Assembly (NCBI GenBank): GCA_020631735.1
Contig: CM036159.1
Coordinates: 99,831,670-99,895,669 of the forward strand
Direction of reading: 5' to 3'
Length of the DNA: 64,000 nucleotides
Origin: Saccharum officinarum
Taxonomy: Eukaryota; Streptophyta; Magnoliopsida; Poales; Poaceae
In this document: piece after piece, positions 1 to 10,762 of the stretch
Numbering within the stretch: position 1 is the stretch's first letter
Layout: the number at the start of each line of letters is the position of its first letter
The notes under the pieces: model-generated
The model's database searches: none
What the model was told of the DNA's origin: nothing
The model's input: the letters and a program-made list of their open reading frames with translations, nothing else
Program-made: the position numbers and the translations under genes

Positions 1-224
1 AAAATAGCTACCTCATTATTATTGGCATGAGCATCGCGCAACAAATTATACGTCCCACAACAAATCATATGCCTTGTTAAAATGCACTGGTAAATAAAAT
101 AGTAAAAAGACAAAAATGTCTTAGGGACCGTCCAAGTATAAGTAAATTGCATCATTTTGTTTTTTAGTACAACTATTTCGTAGATGCAGCTTAATATTGT
201 ATAGCATGGCTTTGAGTTAGTTTT

Positions 225-713
225 GGCAAAATAGTCATTTTGGTCTCTCAAATATTGTCTGAGGCTCAATTTCATCCTTAAACTTTTAAAATGGTCGTTT
301 CAACTATCAAGGTGACCACCTCAGTCCTTAAACTTTGCATTTTAGGCTCAATTTCATCCTTAAATTTTTAAAATGGTCATTTCAATCCCCAAACTTTACT
401 TTTAGGTTCTGTTTCATCCTAGGACTATCAAGGTGGCTGTTTCGGTCCTTAAACTTTGCATTTTAGGCTCAGTTTCATCTATGAAATATCAAAGTTCTCG
501 GAATATACAGAAATACACTTTAATTGTATAGTTTATGGATGAAATTATGTCCAAAGTGCAAAGTTCGAGGACCGAAACAATCATTTTGATAGTCCTAAAA
601 TAAAACTAAACCCAAAAATAAAGTTTAAGGACGAAATCAGTCATTTTAAAAGTTTAAGGATACAATTAGACCTTAGACGATGATAGTTGAGGCACCAAAA
701 TGACTATTTTGTC
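225..713. repeat. Foldback (long inverted repeat) element
   Basis: The left end begins ggcaaaatagtcattttggt and the right end, read on the minus strand, begins gacaaaatagtcattttggt. The two arms stay alignable for well over 60 bp, for example both contain a tccttaaactttt segment. Inside, a subunit containing ccttaaactttgcattttag and tttcatcct recurs three or four times in the left half, with its inverse in the right half. This is the layout of a non-autonomous foldback DNA transposon. No clean target duplication was found, so the class is uncertain; a Mutator-like origin is one possibility. Confidence 0.7.
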
Positions 714-3293
714 TTTAACAAAAAGAAATGTGTTACCCATCCTGGAGTCTTCACATGGGTGGGTGTAGCCGTGTAGGGAAGAATAGGTTTGTTGAAGTAG
801 TAAAAGTGAGCTGATTGTGTTTTTACAGTTCTTTTTTTATAGCTACAAGTTAGTGCACGGCTGCACGCAACATAATAAGGAAAGGTAACTATATAAAGTA
901 AAATATTGCTCATTGTCATGATTATTAGGCGGTTGAATCAAATTTGAACAAAAACACCTGGCTTGGCTTTCATATAATCATAACCTATCCTAGCATCATA
1001 TGGCCCACATGACCACGACCTTCCCCGTGATCCCTAGCTCCCCCAATTCAGAGTCTTAGCCGAATAGCGTGATCGTGAAATATTTTAGTGCAAAAGGGAA
1101 ATTCTAAACATAAAGTCTATTAATAAGTATCCACCCATCCTCGGCAAACCTTTGTTACTGTAGAGTCTAAGGTTCGCATCACCCCTTTCTATCATTGTTT
1201 GTGCTTCCTTCATCATTCGCAACTAAGCAAAACCTTGTCCTCGCATACACTACGAGCTTTATATCACCATACCTTTCTATACAATCTCTCTCACTCGTCC
1301 CTCTACTTTTCCCGTGCTTTTTTTCACACAACCTTACTTTGTTTACCAAAAATTGAAGCAACGATTGTGATATAGTCTGATAGACTTGCTTGTTCAGAAC
1401 AACTCAAGCCATCCAGAACTCTCTAGCCCCGTACATTTTCCGTGGGAACTGTTCGATTCCTAGGGAATGGAGGCCTGGAATTATTCCCACCAGGAAGGTA
1501 GTGATAGTTTATATAATATTTGATCACCTGGATTAATTCCCCCTGGAATCAGGGCTAAACGAACAAGCCCTTGTTGGAAATGGGATAAGATCCGAGTGAT
1601 AAGATGGAAGTAGTGGGTGAGGCTACTATGGTCACTGCTAGTGTTTTTCATGACAGCAAGGTGCTCCTTTTTATTTGAACACTAGTCCACGGCTTTGATT
1701 GTTATTAGTACTTTAGCATGAGCTAATGATGTGATTCCTCGTGGATTGACCTTTGGTACATTGAATCAGAGTATTTCGTGTATATATATAACTCTCAATT
1801 GCGATGTATACTATATATTGAGCCAAAATAGAGATAAGTACGTTGTCTCCTGTTCTCTCATCCTATATCGTCCACCCCCCTCCTCATACCTTCTTTGTTG
1901 ACCAGATTGAAAGGTGAAAATCTGATTGTTTTTTTTTAAAACTTTTAAACTACTCCATATGTCTTTTTAAGTATTCGTTATGATATTCGCGCTGGTCAGA
2001 CTTTATTAAATTTGATTACGTTTGCAAATATATTAGCGATATTTGTATCTTCAAATAAGTTTATTATAAAAATATATTCAACAGTCTATCTGATGATACT
2101 AATTATGTATCATAATATTAATATTTTTTATATGTTTGTTCAAAGTTGGGTATATTTAACTTTTCGGGAAGTGAGAATGATAGTTAAAAAGGGACGAAGG
2201 GGGTATGCACCATGCCAGTTTGAGAAAACGGAGCCTCTGGATGATGAATTTCGGAGCGATTTCATGATTGTCACCGCAGGTCTTTTTTATCCCTGATAGC
2301 ACCATTAATATATCACTAAAATGCGCTTGTCCACGGCAAATTTATGGATTTTGCAAAATTGAAGTGGCATGTGAACTGTGATGAGGTACAGTAATCCTTT
2401 ACTTTTCTAGTCAATTGTCACACCCTTGGCCGCGGTGGATCGCTGGCGACGTGAGCACGCTAAGCGGATACGGAACGAGGATGTCGGCGAGGCAAACCCC
2501 TCAGCCTTGGCGTGTTCTATTGTTCAATAACTTCTTGTCTGATCTGATACAGGGATGCGGCACTTATGTGCTCGCTTACAATCACTGACCACTCAGGCCC
2601 AAATAAAATCGTAAACACAAATGCAGCAAAACGAATACGTCTTCTTCCCAGTGCTCTGGTCCTCACGCTGTGTCACCCGCCGTGACATCAATCCAAATAT
2701 CATTTCGCTTCCCCTGCGTCTGCCTCGTTTCGGTCGAGATCAAATATCTAGGCTTGCTCTTAACTACTTGTTGTCGTGTATGACACCGGTTCGCTCGCCA
2801 GATCGTTGACTCTGATTCACACAATCTCGTCACTCCACCACCGGAAAAAGGCTGCGCTGTAAACATCAGAACGTGATCGGTTCACACCTCTCACGCCGCC
2901 CGTTCCACGGCCTCACTCCACCTCCGGCGCTCGCCCGGCCGGACGGACGAAAGAAAAGGCAAAATTGGGAACCAAAACCAAAGCCTCTCGCCCTCGGCCC
3001 TCATGTTCCGAGTTTCCGCGGAGCGTACCAGCTCACGCGCGGCCCCGGCCGTGGGATCGCTCACGCGGTGACGCGGCAGCCCGCTCGCTAGGCGCCAGGA
3101 TCCCGAGGGAACCCGCGCGAGCCGGGGACAGCGACACCTGGGGCGCGGCCGCCGCGGACAGCGACCAACCCGTGCTGCTCGCGCGTCCAAATCGGACGAC
3201 AGCGCCGCGCCGACTCCCCACGATCGAAAAGCCCCCGGATCTCCCTTGTCCCACTCAGCCACTCACCTTCCCCCGCGCCTCTACCGCCTCGGC
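714..3293. other. Intergenic, no supported gene
   Basis: No coding sequence could be supported here. Short frames on both strands lack splice context and family resemblance. The stretch up to about 2.3 kb is AT-rich and holds one possible short MITE. From about 2.4 kb GC rises, and 2.88-3.29 kb is CpG-rich, as expected of the promoter region of the small gene that follows. Confidence 0.5.
1386..1569. repeat. Possible short MITE
   Basis: The right end reads aaacgaacaagccc, the inverse of the gggcttgttcgttt-like ends common on grass MITEs. The left end has a decayed cttgttcagaac version. The interior has a short internal inverted region around ggaattattccc. No target duplication is recognisable, so this is a weak call. 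Confidence 0.3.
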
Positions 3294-3300
3294 TATAAAA
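3294..3300 (+). promoter_or_regulatory. TATA box of the small basic protein gene
   Basis: A consensus tataaaa sits in a GC-rich context about 245 bp upstream of the start codon at 3544. A transcript starting about 30 bp downstream would have a purine-rich 5' leader of roughly 210 bp. Confidence 0.65.
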
Positions 3301-3543
3301 GGTCCCGGCCTCAGGCTATCATCCATCAGCAGGAAGCAGCTGCCAGGAGTGGTTTCTTCTCCCGATCCAGGGCTTCTCGATCTGTGGCGCGGATCGCGGA
3401 GGCGGCGAGTGATTTGGGGATTATATTGCCCAGGGAGAGAGTGAGAGCTGCAAGGACACACCGAGAGGAGAGGCCAAGGATCGACGAGAGGAGATCATCA
3501 TCCAGCCGCCGGCAAGAAATTAAGCAGCAGGGGATCGAGGAAG

Positions 3544-3958
3544 ATGTGCATGGACCGAGCTGCCGTGCCGGTGAAGAGGGTCTGCCTCGGCATCGCCGCG
3601 CGCCTCGGCCTCCGGCGAAAGACCGGTACGTTTGCTAGCTGCCTCGCTCTGAATGATCTACTCCCTCTCAGCCGTCGATCGTCGTCGCCAAGTGGCGGCC
3701 GGCGTCGGTGCTGTTCTGATCGTTTCTCACCGACTTACGGATGGGTTGATGAATGCAGGCCTGAGGAAGCTGAGGAAGGAGGTGCGGACGTGCGAGTACC
3801 ACGACGTGCACGTCATGTGGCAGATGCTGAGGGCGACGGAAGGGCCGGTGCCACTGGCGGAGAAGGAGGCCGCCGCGGCCGCGGCCGCGGCCGCCGCCGG
3901 TGCCAGGAAGAGGAAGAACGCGTGGCGACGGTTCATCTACTACTGCTGCGCGTTCTGA
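3544..3958 (+). CDS. Small basic protein, 93 aa, two exons, unrecognised
   Basis: Exon 1 is 3544-3625 and exon 2 is 3759-3958. The 133-bp intron has a strong GTACG donor and a TGCAG acceptor and splits a Gly codon in phase 1. The joined frame gives 93 residues ending YYCCAF. The N-terminus is basic (MCMDRAAVPVKRVC). The middle has charged LRKLRKEVRTC followed by VHVMWQML. An acidic segment then leads into a run of ten alanines, and a KRKN basic patch precedes the aromatic/cysteine tail. No signal peptide is obvious. The V-x-V-M-W-x-M-L motif reminds me of a family of small uncharacterised angiosperm proteins, but I cannot name it and assign no function. Support comes from the TATA box at 3294, matching splice phase and GC-rich grass-type codon use. 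Confidence 0.7.
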
Positions 3959-5586
3959 GCGATGATCCTTAGCTCCTGAAAGATCGAAGGTCCCGAGATC
4001 TATGAACTCGTGACCAAAATCTCGAACGTGATCGGGGTCGGGGTCGTCAGGAGACAGCGACCTTCCATGGATAGGAGCTCGTTCGAGACACGAGACTGTC
4101 GTCGTCCCCCAGCGAAGATCGAGAGACCATCGTACCGGCGAGAGAGTGCATAGGAAGAGTTTGGAGTAAGTGCAGAGAGAGAGAGAGAGTTGATCGAGAT
4201 GTACAAAAATAACTTCAAATCTTTGAAGGCCTTTTGTTTTGATTTGTGTCAGTGCAAACTGCAAATGAAATCCTCTTCAAAAAGAAGACACCACTCACCC
4301 TAGCAAGTGAATTCCTCCTCCCCCATCTTCTTCGTAGTTCTTTGTACTTGATGAGTTCGTTGCCTTTGTTAATTAAATTAAATAGATCGTTGACGAGAGG
4401 AGTACAGGTGTATCAGCTAGAGTACAACTGGAACCATTTGGAGTGAGCGTGTGAAGACGAGGGAAGCACGTAGTCACCCTGGTCTTTCTGCAAGAAAAAA
4501 CAAAAGATATGTGTAGTAGTGGAGCTGGCGTTGGTACGATACGTTACCACCCTTCTGTTCTCTACAGCTGACGTACTCAAGCGGACAAGCGGATTCAGGC
4601 TCAACCAGCGCATAACATCCTGGTGTTTCTTACTTCCAAGCGATGGCTAGCTCAAGTTGAGCTTGACGTACGTGTTTTGCGGCAAATCCGTGTAGCTCTA
4701 GACTGTCTGGCTGGATCCAACGGAGGTGTTGTGCACAGCACACACATTAGATATGAAAGGAAGATTTGTGTGAACATTTTACAAACACGGTGTTTTTAGT
4801 GTGAACTGAGTCATAGGTATTTGGACTGGACCCCAGATAACTACTTTCCACACAAGACTGACTGAAAAGTTTCTTCTAAGTTCAGAACAAACTTTATGGG
4901 AATAATATTAGTAGCGATGTATACGTCTGAGCTCTGTAGTCTGTACTACTTTTTCACTGGATAACTATTGCAGAAATACGCACTATACTACGTCTGAATT
5001 TAGTCAGGAGAAAAAAAAAGAAAAGACAATTCTTAAAGCATTATTTCACTGATAATATGGAGAATGATTTGGGGTGAAAATGTTGTTTTCCATGAATATA
5101 GAAAACATAAATAAAATGGTCAAAAGTACCAACATTTTAATATATATTAATAGCCTAATAAGCCTGTGCTCCTATCACATTCACTAGAAAACGATAGATG
5201 AGGGAACACATGAAGGACCGGAAACGGCGACCAGATGGAGGGGGCAGGGGCGGGGTGTTGAACGAGAGCCTCAAATTTCTTTCAAAACTTTCGACCACTG
5301 TCCTAAAATCAATCCTCAAAGGACACACAAACAAAAGCTACAAAACACGAGACATCAAGAGTCAAGGGAACTTAGAGAAGTTTCTTGGATCGCTAGAAAC
5401 CTAACACAAAAGTTGAAACTCGAATCGGAGACCGAACAGGTAAAGAACGGACAAAACAACACAAGACAGGGAGTTACGGACAGTCCGCTACAGTACCTTG
5501 CATAGTCTGCTACGGTACCTCAGACCGTCCGCAATTTCAAAAATCAGAAACCGAACTCCGCTAGAATGGTTTCTGTTCTCGGTTTG
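3959..5586. other. 3' untranslated region, then intergenic
   Basis: The first 300 bp or so are probably the 3' UTR of the small gene and include a (GA)n run near 4172-4190. Beyond about 4.45 kb the sequence becomes AT-rich with no supported frame. Near 5.48-5.54 kb, repeated gtccgctacagtacc-like phrases mark the edge of the repetitive stretch interrupted by the following gap. Confidence 0.45.
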
Positions 5587-5686
5587 NNNNNNNNNNNNNN
5601 NNNNNNNNNNNNNNNNNNNNNNNNNNNNNNNNNNNNNNNNNNNNNNNNNNNNNNNNNNNNNNNNNNNNNNNNNNNNNNNNNNNNNN
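5587..5686. other. Assembly gap (100 N)
   Basis: Exactly 100 N, the usual placeholder for a gap of unknown size. Translated frames that cross it carry no information. Confidence 0.99.
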
Positions 5687-7440
5687 TTCATGTTTGAAGC
5701 TCGTTAGTAACTTACTTAGTGATAAAAGTTGGTATCGCTAGAGTTGTCGCCGCTAGTTAGTAGGTTTTCTGTTTGCGACTGTACCGTGAAAGGAAGTTGT
5801 ACTCAAGTCGTAACTCGTAACATGTTATCATCAAGCATTATGTTTATCATCGAGCATCATATTAAAACATGTTATGTACTCGTATAGTTTCCGCTTTCGA
5901 GGAAGTCGAAGTCACCGAACAAGCTTCCGGAGAAGAGCGATCGTCGGTGGGTTCTGGACCAGACGTTGGAGTCCTCGAGTCTGAGTCAGTCGTCATGTCA
6001 GAGCAAGGCAAGCCCCGGTGTATTTAAACCCTACCTTGAGTTTTACAAATGTTTTATTATTTATATTATAATTTATTGCATTAAGTAATTAGAAGTTGAG
6101 TGATAACCTAATTGCTGCATTGTCATCCTTGATTATTGTGATATCACCTTGATACCTGTTTTACTGAAAATGCGTAGTATGCTTCGCTATGCTTAGAAGT
6201 TAAGCTTTTAAATGCAATGTTTACATAGCCATGATGGCATATTTAATGAATAATGAAGTATGAGAATGAACTTGAAAGATCGGACGGGTGGTTTGGCCAC
6301 TGCTAACATGCATTGGGAAAGGAGTCTCAATGTAGTGTTTTCGTCTTGTCAGTTAAGGTCCGTTCGTTGTAAGCCTGTTGTGTTCGAGACTTTGCAACTA
6401 GCCTCATGCCTTGGGTAAGCCCAAAATGTTGGTGATTCCATTACGAGAACGTCTAACCTCGCACTGAGAGTGGAGAGATGGCAGGAGTAGCGTGTACCCT
6501 CGGGGCTAGAATCGGGCCAGGTTCGAGGAGTACTGTACTCTCGGGTGACGATGGACACGTTCTGGTTTTGGGAGATCTAAATGAGGGTTGATATATGCAG
6601 ATTCGGTTCTACATATGTCGTGATGTTAGGGATCCCTAGCTAGGTATAATCGGTTTGAATCGTCGTTGCTCCTCGGTTATGGAGACTTGATCACCTGACT
6701 TACATCGTAGTTAAGAACTGGAATGAAAGAAAGAATGAGAAATGATTTGATGATAATTACTTTGATCTATATTAGGATCACCTAGAATTGGTTAATGAAC
6801 CATCAATGGTAAAAGTAAAATTTTGAAGATAAGGATTTACCTTAGTAAGCTTTTCTGTAAAAGAAAATCTTGATTCTGAATTACCCGTACCTTGATTCCC
6901 TAAAGCTAGCATGCCCTTGGAGTCTTTGTATTAGTCGGGTAAGTCTTGTTGAGTACTCTCGTACTCAGGGTTTGTTGAACCCCTTGTTGCAGGTGCGGTT
7001 CATGAACAAGTCTGCTTCGAGCCTTGTTGCATGACCGTCGTGGTTGAAGAAAGCGACGACGAGTAGACTGTGTGGCCTTTGGGCAAGGCATCTCGCTTGT
7101 GTGTTGTAATAAAGTTACTACGATACTTCTCTACTACTGGTTTGTAATAATGTTACATAAGGTTTGAGATTTGAAAAACTGGTTTGTAACTCTAAGTTAT
7201 TGTAAGACTTCCGCTACTTTACTCTGTTGAATATTTTGAATAAACTGTTGTAATATTGCAATACTCCTGTGATTGAATCCTGTTTGGAGGAAAGCAGACC
7301 TTTTAAGTTATGGTGAACATAAGTACGGCTGTCAGAGGTCATTATGGCAATGACGGGTACTTGTGGACCATCATAATTAGGAGGTTCTGTGACATGACAC
7401 CCTAAAAACTAAACACCCTCTAAAAAGTGAAACATTGAAA
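5687..7440. repeat. Probable decayed retroelement-like sequence
   Basis: A non-coding stretch of even, moderately AT-rich composition without supportable frames. Phrases such as gagtactctcgtactcagg and a terminal tgtgacatgacaccc resemble noncoding parts of dispersed grass retroelements. I found neither paired LTRs nor polymerase motifs, and part of the element may be lost in the adjacent gap. This is a weak call from texture and memory only. Confidence 0.3.
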
Positions 7441-7660
7441 TTTCCTCTTGTTTAATTGAAAAGCAGTAGCACATTGAGAGTTGACTTTGATAATCAACAT
7501 GGCTTCCATGCAACTCGGAGATCAGAAGCCACGTGGAACGTGCAAGTAATTGGCATCAATCCGTTCGCATCGTGCGATAGTGCTTTCTGGTTTGGTGAGC
7601 CACGCTTGATCCGTTGGGGCGCCCAGGGCCCAAGCAAACCGTCTCCTCACTCACAGTCGC

Positions 7661-9161
7661 ATGGCAAGGATGGCGTGCCGAGTGGCACTCGCCGCCGCCG
7701 TCCTCCTGTGCGCGGCCGCGGGGCGGCCCTGGGCGAAGCGGGCGCGCATCCCGGACGACCTGCGCGACGTGGTAGACGACGAGGAGGACGAGGAGTGGCG
7801 GCATTATGGCGCGTCGTCCTCGCGGGCCCGGGCCCTGGCGACGGCCCGCCGCCTGACCTTTCAAGGATGGATCCGGCCGCCCTCCAGGCCGAGCTCCTCC
7901 GCGGCCAAACCGGCCCGTCGTTCGGCTTCGTGAAGCTCCGCCCCGGCACCGCCCGCTCACAGGTGCGGATCCCTCGACCTCGATCGTCGCCTCGTTTGAC
8001 CGTGTCGTTAAAAATTCTGTTTTTTTATTTCAGGAGGATGTGGTGGGGATCGCGACGAGGTGGAGCAATGTGCTGCGGACGGGATCGGTGGACGCCAAAT
8101 TCGTGGCGGTTAATTTCGGAACGCTCATGTTCACCATGGAGAGAGGGCGAGACATTCTAGAGGTTGGTGCTTCCTTCCTTCCTTTGGATTGGCCATTTTC
8201 TTACAGTGGCAGTAAAGTTGGGGCAGAACAGTGGTCTTTTGATCTGAAAAAAAAAAAAATTGGTGGTCTTGATCTGACCAGTTCACCTGAAAGATTAGAC
8301 GTTAAGAGAAAATGAGGAACTTACCTCATCAATCTCATTCACGTTGTGGACTCACTAGGGGCTTGGTGATGTAGACTCGAAGTGGACTGCAATTAGCTTT
8401 TCCTGAAATTGTGTTAGCTAGCTTTTCCTGAAATTGTGTTAGCTACGAATCATACTCGTACTGTATATTGGGCAGTTGTTAAGCCATATATGATTCATCA
8501 CTGCGTAGCACAGATCATGAGCTGGATAAGTTTTTCATCATTTCATGGTAATCTATGTACGGTCGATGGCCTGAAAATCTTACTAAAAAAATTAGATGAA
8601 ATTGCAGGTGTACTCATGTCTGTTTATCCCATGGCTCTATTGTATTTACAATTAGGCTAGAGTTGTATTTATCTAGCATTCATTCACTTGAGCGTTATTA
8701 CAGCTCAATGGTAGAGAGCATACTTTGTCATCGTTCTATGATATCAGGGCACACAATGTGATTCGGAACTTGGGATTGAGGTGTGCCTAGAGCTGACGGC
8801 ATTTCTGTAGCCATTCTAGCAGGACCATTCTATCATTTTCAGAGGCTCAGTGCACATAATGTAAAATTGAGGGCTGAAACAACCGAGAAACATGACTCCT
8901 TTCAGATGTACAGATAAGATTCACTTTCCTCTCCAGTCTGCTCAAATGTTATATAATTGTTCTCCCTTTTTTCCCTGGTTTCAGCTGAAGGAATTTATCC
9001 TGAGTCAGGCCGAGGCCTACGAGTTTAAGATCAGTGATCAAATTTTCCGCAGGCCTGGAGACCCACCCCTGGACCAAGTTCTTGAGAAGCCACAGAAAAA
9101 GAAGCAAGTTCTTGACAAGCCACAGAAAAAGAAGCGTCATAAGTCTAGAGATGAACTGTAG
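7661..9161 (+). CDS. MESD: MESD-like ER chaperone, three exons, apparent frame break in exon 1
   Basis: Exons are 7661-7962, 8034-8162 and 8985-9161. In animals MESD helps fold LDL-receptor-family beta-propellers in the ER; plant homologues exist, but their clients are not established here. The N-terminus has a hydrophobic signal peptide (RVALAAAVLLCAAAG) followed by an acidic VVDDEEDEEW stretch. Exon 1 ends with FGFVKLRPGTARSQ, exon 2 carries VGIATRWSNVLRTG and MFTMERGRDILE, and exon 3 has FKISDQIFRRPGDPP. The C-terminus is a lysine-rich tail ending SRDEL, an ER-retention signal. Introns are GT-AG and exons 2 and 3 are in phase. However, the signal-peptide frame and the frame of SRMDPAALQAELLRG differ, and the joined length is not a multiple of three. 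The break lies between about 7811 and 7845 in a GC-rich stretch. It is either a real lesion or a sequencing error; no acceptable intron removes it. Confidence 0.8.
8395..8444 (+). repeat. 25-bp tandem duplication in MESD intron 2
   Basis: Two identical consecutive copies of a 25-bp unit starting agcttttcctgaaattgtg lie within the intron. No function is implied; it is a clean recent tandem duplication. Confidence 0.85.
9075..9134 (+). repeat. 30-bp in-frame tandem duplication in MESD tail
   Basis: Two 30-bp units differing at a single base encode QVLEKPQKKK and QVLDKPQKKK back to back just before the RDEL terminus. The duplication keeps the frame and lengthens the lysine-rich tail. Confidence 0.9.
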
Positions 9162-10536
9162 ATTCATTTGGTAATTTTTTCTACATGTCCTGTTCTTTTG
9201 TTCGTTCGTTCTTCGCTTTGGTCTACTCAGTTTTGCTCCCATAGCAGTTTTACCTTGTGCAACCTGACAAAATCACAGGTAGTGGACTAGTGGTCCTCCT
9301 TGCCAAATGGTCTGTGTTACTGCTGCAGTATTGTAACCACCGTGCTGCTCCCCTCTCATTCTGAATGCAAGAAGGCAAACCGTCCATGATCAGAGTGGTC
9401 TTCACTTCAGTCTCGCCACTGCCTGATGTTGCCCGTTGCTGTTTGTCGGTCCATTTCCTGCAGTCTGCTGTAGCCTTTTTGTAGAGGCGGTTAGGATCTC
9501 TGGACCATTTGAAGCCAAAACCCCTGATCCAGAGAAAAACGAGTGTACTGGCGTGATCGGCGACCAACAGCGACATCATTGCCCGTCACTGAAAGAGGAA
9601 AAAGAGTAGCGTAGCCGCCGTAGCGGCCACCAGGCAACCAACAGCGACGCCTGCGGCTGCCGCATCCAAGCCATTGTCATCATGTGTGCATGATCTGCCC
9701 ATGCCCAACACGGTGTCTCTTGTGCAAGGCACTGCACTGCGCGCTGGCCACCCTTTGCCGCCGCCGAGGAGGCTTGGGATATCTGCAACCTACTGTTTCC
9801 TCCAACCATCCCCAGCTCCGCTCCTCCGCGTCACCTTGTGAGTTGTGACCGCATGGCAAGCTAGATCCCCGGCGCCCATCCTTCCCAGATCAGGAAGAAG
9901 ATACGAGTGGCCGGCTGGAAAAATATCTCGGACTATCTGGCCCGCCCTCATGCGTTCTGGACCGCGCACACGGCACGCGCGCGCCCCGGCCCTCCGCCGA
10001 ACAGAGCGGCACGGCGAGGGCCCAGGGCCAGTCCCAGTGCCCATGCCGGTGGCGTTCGCAGCTGGCGAACGCGAAACGCTCGGGCGCACGCGGACGCAAC
10101 GCAAACCATCCCGCGCCCGGCGGGGTTTCGCGGGGAAAACACACGTCGCGATCATGGGCGCGCCACGCGGACGCGGACGACGCGCGCCGCCACACGGACA
10201 AGCAACGGGAGCACGCACGGGTCCCGCCCGCCGGCGGGGTACGGTGGGCGCCCACTTGCCACGGCGTCGATCGTCCAAGCATCTGGCCATCGGTGCCCGA
10301 TCCGACGGCTCCTGTGGAATTCTAGGACGTGCGCGCGTTGTGCTGGCGTGTCTTGTTGAGTGCTGGCCAACCCCTTGTGCTTCCTTCCAAGCTTCCGCCG
10401 AATCAGACGACAGGTCTAGCTAGCGGTAGCAGCATCTGCTAGTAGCAAGCTGGAGATAGGAGGAGAGGCCGGAGACTTGTCTTGGCGCCCAATGCAAGCA
10501 CGATTTCCACGGCCAGAGATATCTTGGGGCGGCGCC
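9162..10536. other. Intergenic between MESD and the UPF0496 gene
   Basis: The first few hundred bases are probably the MESD 3' UTR. From about 9.84 to 10.43 kb the DNA is very GC-rich, so long frames open on both strands by composition alone. I could not support any of these as genes, apart from the weak minus-strand exon candidate listed separately. The GC-rich part is best read as the upstream region of the UPF0496 gene. Confidence 0.45.
9586..9782 (-). CDS. Candidate terminal exon with C-terminal membrane helix (weak)
   Basis: On the minus strand a ttgcag acceptor at 9783-9788 opens a frame of about 65 codons ending at TGA (9586-9588). It contains cysteines in VPCTRDTVLG and GRSCTHDDNG and ends in a hydrophobic AATAATLLFLFQ segment. 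This could be the last exon of a small tail-anchored or GPI-type protein. I found no convincing upstream exon on the minus strand in the GC-rich region to the right. It could be a chance frame in the 3' flank of MESD. Confidence 0.2.
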
Positions 10537-10543
10537 TTATAAG
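10537..10543 (+). promoter_or_regulatory. Possible TATA element of the UPF0496 gene
   Basis: A ttataag element lies about 220 bp upstream of the start codon at 10763, within a GC-rich region. The position is plausible for a core promoter with a leader of roughly 190 bp, but no transcript evidence is available. Confidence 0.4.
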
Positions 10544-10762
10544 TTCTCCGCCCCTGGCTCGTCACTTCCACCGGAACAAGAGACACGCAGATAGCTGCTT
10601 CGCGGATCGAATCGAATCGAATCCATATATCAGTTATCAGCTGCGCTTGTGCCTGCAACCGGAAACGTACGTGCAGCCTTGTGCATCGGCCGGAACTGCT
10701 TGGGTTATCGCTCGAGTTTGTCGGAGCGCGCGCGCAGGCTCAGGCTCATTCATCGACCGACG

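Noticed and set aside
5488..5707. Frames spanning the N run near 5.6 kb
   Set aside because: Open only because unknown bases cannot be read as stops. The same applies to 38843-39272.
7456..8160. 234-codon plus-strand frame as the MESD coding sequence
   Set aside because: Its first part is low-complexity Arg/Gly-rich, and the frame starting at 7661 has a signal peptide and acidic motif. Only the second part (from about 7845 to 7962) belongs to the gene; the end runs into the intron.
9790..10423. Several 130-190 codon frames on both strands upstream of UPF0496
   Set aside because: All arise from very high GC content; products are Arg/Pro/Ala-rich without domains, and opposite strands are open at once.
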